DNA of 64,000 nucleotides from an uncultured Bacilli bacterium (GTDB lineage Bacteria; Bacillota_I; Bacilli_A; RF39; UBA660), in contig CASPWD010000008.1 of the NCBI GenBank assembly GCA_949425635.1, positions 1-64,000 of the forward strand, given 5' to 3'. Made by a program: the position numbers and the translations under genes. The first letter of the stretch is position 1, and each line of letters starts with the position of its first letter. The notes under the pieces were generated by a model. It searched no databases and was not told the origin of the DNA. It saw nothing but the letters and a program-made list of their open reading frames with translations. This document shows positions 58,265 through 64,000 of this stretch, one piece after another.

Positions 58265-60278
58265 AAGAATAAACAATTAATTCATGTTGAGCTCTAGTAC
58301 AAGCGACATATAATAGATTCTTTTCATTTTTTAAATATTTACTTTCAACATCACTATATACGATAACGCTATCGAATTCTAAACCTTTAGCTAAATAAGC
58401 TGGTAATACAACAAGTTCTTTGTTAAATTCTTCAGTATTACTATTTAGTATTGATATAGGAATTGTGTCTTTTAGTTGTTCATATAATTTTAGTGCTGTA
58501 TTACTATCTCTTGTTATAACAGCTACACTTTTATATTTTGTTCTTAAGTATTCAATATCCTCAAGTAATTTACTATTATCTACGCGATGAATTAGTGGTC
58601 TCTTTTCTGTTTTTCTGATTGCACAAACATGATTAAGTCCTAATATTTTATTTGTAAATTCAATAATTTCTGGACTAGAGCGGTATGTTTTAGTTAAAGA
58701 GATACATTTACTTTTTTCAAAGATGTTAGATAGGATATCTAAACTTTCATATTTATAGTAAGGATTTATTGTTTGGTTAACGTCACCTAAAATTGTAAAA
58801 TTGCTGTTTCTGAATATTTTATTAATTATCAAATATTGTAGATAACTATAGTCTTGAGCTTCATCTATAACAACTTGTCTAATATTACCTTCGTAAGGGA
58901 ATCCTTCTAATAATCCTTTCATATAAACAAATAATAAAGCGTCTTCATAACCAATAGTTTTACTTTTATTAAATTTTCTAATGTCTTCGTCTCTTGCTCT
59001 TATCTTACAGAAGGAACTAGAGAAAAAGCCTAGATATATATCTTTGTAATCTTTTTTAAAACTGCTATTTTCCATTATTAGTTTTTTATAAGTTGCTGTT
59101 TTTTTATGACTTCCTTTGTAGTTAGCTTCGCTTAGTTTTTCTGCTATTATGTCTACTCTTTCGAAGAAAGGTAATGTGTTGTAACGTTTATGCAGTAATT
59201 CATTTAAATCTTCTTTATAAACTGTATAGACTTTGTTTTCAGTAAAGTCACTTAAAACTCTAGCTTTTCTTATGTAATCTTCAATATATAGATTGATATC
59301 ATTTATTATTTCGTCACTCTGTTTATATTTAATAAATTCAACATTTGGGACTTTTTCAGAATAGAATTTACCAATAAAATCCATAAATGGTTCAACACTC
59401 TCAAATTCAGTAATCGTGTTGCTTAAATAATCATTAAATGTTGTCTGCAAAGTATTGTCTTCCCCTAGTTCAGGTAATACATTAGAGATATATTCAGTAA
59501 ATATTTGATTAGGTGAAAAAATTAAAACATCATTGCTTGTTAAATTTTTGATTTTATATAATAAGAAAGCTATTCGGTGGAGAGCAACACTAGTTTTTCC
59601 TGAACCAGCGATTCCTGATACTATTAAGGTCTTGTCTCTAACATTTCTTATTACGTTGTTTTGTTCTTGTTGAATTGTATTAACAATATTTTTCATTTTT
59701 TCATTGCTATCATTTGCTAAAACTTCTTGTAATAAGTCATCATCTATATTCATGGAATTATCAAAAGCACTTTCCAAAATACGATTCGCTATTTTATATT
59801 GACGTTTTCTAATAAGTTGTCCTTTTACAGGGCCTCCTGGTGCTGCATAAGCACATGGACCTACTTCAAAGTCATAAAATAAACTACATATTGGACTACG
59901 CCAGTCATATATAATATTTCCATAGTCTTCATCTTTTAAGTAAGTTAGTCCTAAATATACACTAAATCTTTCCTTGTCTTCATCTTCAAATACGACTGAG
60001 GCAAAGTAAGGATTATCTTTAATACGATAAAGCTTTTTGAAGTAATCTTGCTTCATTAAAATTTTGTTTGCTTCAAATTCTGACTCTGCATTAGCTTGAT
60101 TTAATTCTTGAGCATCCATAGCACGCATATTATCCCACGTGTATTTTCTGAATTCCATAAATTTATCTTGGTCTTCAAATATAGTTTCGCCCATTTGAGC
60201 AAGTTTATCATCTAATAATTTCAAAACTTCCTCTAATCTTCTATTCTCTAAATCGAAATCTTTTCCTGTTATTGACAT
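58263..60278 (-). CDS. HelD-like UvrD/Rep superfamily helicase
   Basis: About 671 residues from ATG 60278 (GGAGGG upstream). N-terminal coiled coil (LEEVLKLLDDKLAQMG), the HelD signature region IIYDWRSPICSLFYDFEVGP, Walker A SGIAGSGKTSVALHR, IDEAQDYSYLQY (motif II), ILGDVNQTINP (motif III), LTKTYRSSPEI (motif IV) and LYVACTRAQHEL (motif VI). HelD recycles stalled RNA polymerase in relatives. Confidence 0.88.
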   Translation of the reverse strand: MSITGKDFDLENRRLEEVLKLLDDKLAQMGETIFEDQDKFMEFRKYTWDNMRAMDAQELNQANAESEFEANKILMKQDYFKKLYRIKDNPYFASVVFEDEDKERFSVYLGLTYLKDEDYGNIIYDWRSPICSLFYDFEVGPCAYAAPGGPVKGQLIRKRQYKIANRILESAFDNSMNIDDDLLQEVLANDSNEKMKNIVNTIQQEQNNVIRNVRDKTLIVSGIAGSGKTSVALHRIAFLLYKIKNLTSNDVLIFSPNQIFTEYISNVLPELGEDNTLQTTFNDYLSNTITEFESVEPFMDFIGKFYSEKVPNVEFIKYKQSDEIINDINLYIEDYIRKARVLSDFTENKVYTVYKEDLNELLHKRYNTLPFFERVDIIAEKLSEANYKGSHKKTATYKKLIMENSSFKKDYKDIYLGFFSSSFCKIRARDEDIRKFNKSKTIGYEDALLFVYMKGLLEGFPYEGNIRQVVIDEAQDYSYLQYLIINKIFRNSNFTILGDVNQTINPYYKYESLDILSNIFEKSKCISLTKTYRSSPEIIEFTNKILGLNHVCAIRKTEKRPLIHRVDNSKLLEDIEYLRTKYKSVAVITRDSNTALKLYEQLKDTIPISILNSNTEEFNKELVVLPAYLAKGLEFDSVIVYSDVESKYLKNEKNLLYVACTRAQHELIVYS

Positions 60279-60418
60279 ATAATACCACCCTCCTATCATA
60301 ACAAAATACCACTATCTTATAGCGGATTAATATCTTTTAAATTGTCTAAAGTAAAAAGTCAATCTTAGTATACAATTTTTGAAGTCTTTTTTCAAGAAAA
60401 AAAAGGCTTTAATATGCC

Positions 60419-60697
60419 TTAAATGTTCTTTGTATTTCGAATTATTTCTAGTTTATCAGAAAGTTCTATAGATTCTTCATTCTTATAACCAATATGACAA
60501 ATTTCTTCTATCTGGTCATGATTAAATAAGGCACTTCCACTTGACTCCAAAATCCCTTCTGGATATGGACATCCACGATAATCAAATATTTTATTAGATT
60601 TAGATTCAGCTACTCCACAAAAACCTGTTATCATTATTTTTTTTGTTCCACCTTTTAAAAGAACTACTGTACCGATTGGTAAATATTTTTCTTCCAT
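60419..60697 (-). CDS. DUF4176-like type VII secretion-associated protein (copy 1)
   Basis: 92 residues. LPIGTVVLLKGGTKKIMITGFCG and IFDYRGCPYPEGILESSGSALFNHDQIEEI match the DUF4176 pattern, a small family found in type VII secretion (ESX/Yuk) loci. It is next to a paralogue and near WXG100 genes. Function unknown. Confidence 0.75.
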   Translation of the reverse strand: MEEKYLPIGTVVLLKGGTKKIMITGFCGVAESKSNKIFDYRGCPYPEGILESSGSALFNHDQIEEICHIGYKNEESIELSDKLEIIRNTKNI

Positions 60698-60715
60698 AAA
60701 TATTCTCCTAATATT

Positions 60716-61144
60716 CTATAAATTGATTGAATCAATTTTCTCAATTTCATTTCCAGATATTTTTTCAGCAGCAAACTTACTATACATATCATTACTGGAC
60801 AAAGTATCTACTGAATTTGGACTCTTACTTCTATTTTTAAGTCCTAGATTATTATCTTGCTTTAGATTATTGCTTGAAGTAACTAAGGATATTTTAGACG
60901 CTTCTTTTTCAATAAATTCTTTAAACTCTTCATTTTCTAGTCCTTTATAGATGACTTCAATTATCTGGTTATTATCAAATAAGCAAAAAATATTTTCTAT
61001 TAGTCCCTCTGGAAAAATACAGCCATTATAATCATATATTTTTTCTTCGTCGTTGTTTTTAGATGAATATCCAGTAATCATAACTTTTCTATTACCACCT
61101 TCAAGTAAAACGACAGTACCTATTGGTAAAAGTTCTTTTCTCAT
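60716..61144 (-). CDS. DUF4176-like protein with C-terminal extension (copy 2)
   Basis: About 142 residues from ATG 61144 (AGGTG upstream). LLPIGTVVLLEGGNRKVMITGYSS and IYDYNGCIFPEGLIENIFCLFDNNQIIEV repeat the copy 1 pattern; 55 polar residues follow. The pair looks like a tandem duplication. Confidence 0.75.
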   Translation of the reverse strand: MRKELLPIGTVVLLEGGNRKVMITGYSSKNNDEEKIYDYNGCIFPEGLIENIFCLFDNNQIIEVIYKGLENEEFKEFIEKEASKISLVTSSNNLKQDNNLGLKNRSKSPNSVDTLSSNDMYSKFAAEKISGNEIEKIDSINL

Positions 61145-61155
61145 ATAAACACCTG

Positions 61156-62295
61156 TCAATCTATTTTAGTTTCGTTGCTATTTTCTTTATTTTTTAAATT
61201 CAGTTCGTCACTAACTGCTTCACTAATAGCGTTCGTCTTATTGCTTACTCCAACAGAACCAACAAAGGCACTACCTAATAGTCCTCCAAAAAGTGCAACA
61301 CTACCCGCTAATGCAGCGTTGTTGTTAAAAACAGACTCTAATTTATTTAGATCTACGGATGTACTTGCTCCTATTGTTTTATAAATATTAGCATTTTGAG
61401 GATTAAATTCTGGTAAAATACCTTTTATAAATTCGTGTGAATATAAACCGCTTTGAAGTGTGTTTGTTGTAAATGTATTAGCGTTTTTTACTATGTCACT
61501 ATAATTAATATCGTATCCGTATGTTCTTCTTAGATAATCTGTAGCAATTTCATTATTCATTGTAGTATTAGTATAAGTATAAAAAGAACCTAGTGCTTCT
61601 GATGTTGTTGTTTTGATTTCATTACCATCTAAAGTTATACTTGTTTCTATACCTAAAACTGTCATGTTATCGCTATTTGAATGTTTTAATATGATGCCTT
61701 CTTTTGAAGCTGATTCTCTTAAATCAGCATATTTTTCATTATATTCTTCTATTTTAGTTAAGATTTTTTGCAAAGATAATTTTACGTTTTCTAACTTTTC
61801 ATCTAAATTTTTGATTTCCTTATAATTTGCTTGAGTTATAGTTCCTGTTTTTCCGTTACATTCATTCAACAATTTTTCAAAATTATTTTTGGCTTCATGA
61901 CGAAAATTTATTGCATGGAAATCATTTACAACGTTTCCTATTCCAACTGATGAAGTAAGAGGTGTTATTATTTCATCTATTATCCATCTATCTAATGAAA
62001 GCAATGATGATAATTTTGTAGTGGTTACGGAATTTGAAGCTAAAGTACCTGCATTTTTTAAATATTCATTATCTCGTATTCCACATATTGTTTGATCATT
62101 AACAAAAAGAGATTTTATCTTGTTTTTAGGAGTTTCATATAGTTCATCTAGAAAATTATTATTAATAAAATTATTATGTAATTGATTAAAATTCTCTTCC
62201 CATAAGTCGATTGCTTTTTCTACATAAGTTTTAGATTCTTCTACACTTTTTTGAACTTCTTTATATTCTTCGTAATTTAACTTAATCTTAGACAC
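61156..62295 (-). CDS. LXG-like type VII secretion-associated protein
   Basis: 379 residues. A long helical N-terminal region starting KIKLNYEEYKEVQKSVEESKTYVEKAI is like the LXG/WXG helical hairpins that mark type VII substrates. A glycine/alanine-rich hydrophobic patch near 335-355 (AALAGSVALFGGLLGSAFVG) precedes a polar tail. No toxin domain was recognised. It sits between the WXG100-type genes and DUF4176 genes. Confidence 0.55.
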   Translation of the reverse strand: MSKIKLNYEEYKEVQKSVEESKTYVEKAIDLWEENFNQLHNNFINNNFLDELYETPKNKIKSLFVNDQTICGIRDNEYLKNAGTLASNSVTTTKLSSLLSLDRWIIDEIITPLTSSVGIGNVVNDFHAINFRHEAKNNFEKLLNECNGKTGTITQANYKEIKNLDEKLENVKLSLQKILTKIEEYNEKYADLRESASKEGIILKHSNSDNMTVLGIETSITLDGNEIKTTTSEALGSFYTYTNTTMNNEIATDYLRRTYGYDINYSDIVKNANTFTTNTLQSGLYSHEFIKGILPEFNPQNANIYKTIGASTSVDLNKLESVFNNNAALAGSVALFGGLLGSAFVGSVGVSNKTNAISEAVSDELNLKNKENSNETKID

Positions 62296-62320
62296 ATTAT
62301 CACCCCATAACTATTGTTAT

Positions 62321-62752
62321 TTAATATTCAATATTTTCATTTTGAATTGATTCTTTCTTATACTGTCCAGCTACTGCCCAACCAAAATTGTATTCTAATT
62401 CTTTATTTATGTTATTTATATCTTCTAATAATGTCTTATAAAGTGAAGATAATTCTGATTTTAAATTGTTGATATCTCTTTCTATTTCATTACATACTAG
62501 TGTTAAATCCTCATAATCTCCACTAGACGAATCACCTCTGCAAAATGAAAATGCCGATTTGTTTTTAGTACTCTCTAAAGATTTCATGGCTTCCTCTAAA
62601 TTTTGGGGGATATCTTTTATTAGAAAATTAAAAGCTTCATTAATATTTTCTGTAATAAGAGAATATCCTATTCCTAATGTCTTACAACTATATGTTATTG
62701 TTGTATTTTGATTACCTGTAGTATTTGAAGCTGTTTTGGTTGTGTATGCCAT
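62321..62752 (-). CDS. Hypothetical protein of the type VII cluster
   Basis: 143 residues, helical (NINEAFNFLIKDIPQNLEEAMKSLE, then CNEIERDINNLKSELSSLYKTLLEDINNINKELEYNFGWAV). AAGGAGG lies upstream. The size and helices suit a WXG100-like partner, but no WXG motif is present. Function unknown. Confidence 0.55.
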   Translation of the reverse strand: MAYTTKTASNTTGNQNTTITYSCKTLGIGYSLITENINEAFNFLIKDIPQNLEEAMKSLESTKNKSAFSFCRGDSSSGDYEDLTLVCNEIERDINNLKSELSSLYKTLLEDINNINKELEYNFGWAVAGQYKKESIQNENIEY

Positions 62753-62777
62753 AAGTGTCCTCCTTAGTTATTTATTT

Positions 62778-63407
62778 TTATTTATATATAGTAAGTATTC
62801 CTTTAATATCTTTCGTAACATATTTTGCTCCTGTTTGTCCGTTACTAGACTGTGAAGTTTGTAATGATTTATCAAACTCTTGGTTTGAAGATACGGAACT
62901 TTCTTTTTGAATTAAAGGGCTTATCATTGTTGGAATTGTACCTAATGCTAAACTTGCTCCTGCAATACCCATGATTGTTCCAGCGCTCTTTGATGAATTG
63001 TTTTCTTGACTTGTATTTGATGAGTAATTTTCATAATATGAATTGCTATTTATAGTTTCTTTAGACTGATTTGTTATTCCTAATGGATTAGAAGTTTTCA
63101 AACCATTTACTTGTTCTTCAAATTGTTTGTAATTGTCAGTTGTTTTGGAAACTAGTGCAGCCCAATTTTGAAAGTTTGCTATAAATTCATTAAAATTTGC
63201 TGAAGTATTATCCCAATCTAATAAAAGTTGGTATCCTAAATCACCTGATATTGCTTCATTTTCAACATCAATATTTTCATGAATATCTTCATCAAGAGTT
63301 TTAAGAATTCCTGCAATAGAATCTTTGTCACTTGCATCGCCTACAATTTTTTGCATATTCTTGTATATTCGCGATACATTGTCATAATCAAATATTCTAT
63401 CATTCAT
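62778..63407 (-). CDS. Hypothetical WXG100-like protein with hydrophobic C-terminal patch
   Basis: About 209 residues from ATG 63407 (AAAGGA upstream). The first 110 are helical (VSRIYKNMQKIVGDASD, then LDWDNTSANFNEFIANFQNWAALV), followed by a Ser/Asn-rich linker and a short hydrophobic segment (TIMGIAGASLALGTIPTMI). Clustered with WXG100 genes and probably a type VII component or substrate. Confidence 0.55.
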   Translation of the reverse strand: MNDRIFDYDNVSRIYKNMQKIVGDASDKDSIAGILKTLDEDIHENIDVENEAISGDLGYQLLLDWDNTSANFNEFIANFQNWAALVSKTTDNYKQFEEQVNGLKTSNPLGITNQSKETINSNSYYENYSSNTSQENNSSKSAGTIMGIAGASLALGTIPTMISPLIQKESSVSSNQEFDKSLQTSQSSNGQTGAKYVTKDIKGILTIYK

Positions 63408-63437
63408 TAAAATCATTCCTTTCAGAAAATATAAATA

Positions 63438-63749
63438 TTAGTTACTTTTTGTCATATTTTCAATTATATCGGTTAGTTCATTTGCCAAGATTTCTGTACC
63501 TTCAGCCATATTTTTTAAGTGAGTAGAATACATTTTTATTCCAGATGATAAATCGTTTAATGACTTTCTATATCCTTCTGTTCCATCTTTAAACATATTA
63601 TAGTCATCGCCTGTCCAGTATTGACCAAGTTCATCTATCGCAGAATACATATCTGTAATTCTCTCAGTATAAATTTCAGTATTTCTTTCTATTCTATCTG
63701 CTAATTCTTTTTGTTTTTCACTATCAATAGTAAAATCCCAACTTGCCAT
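63438..63749 (-). CDS. WXG100-family (EsxA-like) protein
   Basis: 103 residues, the usual WXG100 size. Two helices joined by the loop YWTGDDYNMFKDG, with the W-T-G tripeptide in the hairpin turn, and a C-terminal helix (THLKNMAEGTEILANELTDIIE). WXG100 proteins are substrates and structural parts of type VII secretion. Confidence 0.88.
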   Translation of the reverse strand: MASWDFTIDSEKQKELADRIERNTEIYTERITDMYSAIDELGQYWTGDDYNMFKDGTEGYRKSLNDLSSGIKMYSTHLKNMAEGTEILANELTDIIENMTKSN

Positions 63750-63781
63750 AAAACACCAGCTTTCTTAAAATAATATCTTGT

Positions 63782-63800
63782 AAAAAGCTAAGTTCTTAGC
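63782..63800 (-). terminator. Short intrinsic terminator between WXG100-type genes
   Basis: GCTAAG-AA-CTTAGC followed by TTTTT on the minus strand. Confidence 0.6.
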
Positions 63801-63833
63801 GATTTACAAGATACTACTTTTCTAGTAGTAACT

Positions 63834-64000
63834 CTATAACGTTTCATAAAAATTATTGTTGTTATGAGATTGTTCAAATTGATTATATGCTTCGGCTGCT
63901 GCTTTAGCATTTTGCAATAATACGTTTAAATTGTTCAAACTAGAAACTAGACTAGGCATTAAATTATTCCATTCTTCCATTTTTATTCTAGCCCAATCAC
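63834..64000 (-). CDS. WXG100-like protein, C-terminal part (runs off window)
   Basis: A frame open at the right edge ends at 63834. It reads DWARIKMEEWNNLMPSLVSS, then LNVLLQNAKAAAEAYNQFEQ, a helical pattern like the second helix of WXG100 proteins. The N-terminus is beyond the window. It precedes the 63749 gene in the same direction. Confidence 0.6.
   Translation of the reverse strand, partial: DWARIKMEEWNNLMPSLVSSLNNLNVLLQNAKAAAEAYNQFEQSHNNNNFYETL

Noticed and set aside
1-64000. tRNA, rRNA genes and insertion sequences
   Set aside because: No tRNA cloverleaf, rRNA segment or complete IS transposase was recognised by eye in the window.

Overview
The window is very AT-rich, and almost every gene lies on the minus strand, so transcription runs from high to low coordinates. 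Spore-formation genes (spoIIGA-sigE), prpC-prkC, ftsA-ftsZ, infC-rpmI-rplT with an L20-type leader, a T-box leader and WXG100 genes point to a low-GC, spore-forming Bacillota. It is probably an uncultured gut lineage of the Bacilli/Erysipelotrichia type. That placement is inferred from gene content and composition only.

Region 1 (1 to about 33.63 kb) is most of an integrative and conjugative element (ICE). In transcription order from its right end it holds: a complete serS; a DnaD/RepA-like replication protein; two small XRE regulators on the plus strand; an unknown two-gene operon plus a small coiled-coil gene; a membrane XRE sensor with two membrane partners; a LysR - radical SAM - MazG/NUDIX cargo module; two ArpU/sigma-like regulators with terminators in or near their leaders; a secreted protein; a thioester/SpaA-type adhesin with its sortase; a degenerate serine-recombinase-like protein; an SSB-like protein; a type IV secretion operon (pilin-like, VirB6-like, PrgI/VirB3-like, VirB4, M23 peptidase); a candidate oriT; RHH and HTH proteins and a relaxase; a DpnD/PcfM-like protein; and the VirD4/TraG coupling protein. 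The left end and the integrase lie outside the window.

Region 2 (about 33.63-64 kb) is chromosome. The ICE has landed in the 3' part of the host serS. It removes class II motif 3, and the ICE carries a full-length, diverged serS just inside its end. The broken host serS and the HD-domain gene before it remain under a serine (UCU) T-box leader. Next come two small membrane proteins, a frameshifted methyltransferase, rlmCD, rpe, rsgA, prkC, prpC, rlmN, a membrane protein, sigE, spoIIGA, two zinc-ribbon membrane proteins (one a C11 protease), ftsZ, ftsA, a Flg_new-repeat surface protein, rplT (with an extra Rho_N-like tail), rpmI, infC (ATT start), a coiled-coil metallophosphoesterase, a second Flg_new surface protein and a HelD-like helicase. 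A type VII secretion-associated cluster (two DUF4176-like proteins and WXG100/LXG-like proteins) runs off the right edge.

The most unusual points are the capture and replacement of the essential serS gene, the LysR/radical SAM/MazG-NUDIX module with paired palindromic operators at three sites, and an ICE transfer region broken up by intrinsic terminators that leave no room for downstream promoters. The last suggests regulated read-through. Product names are read from motifs; no database search was possible.
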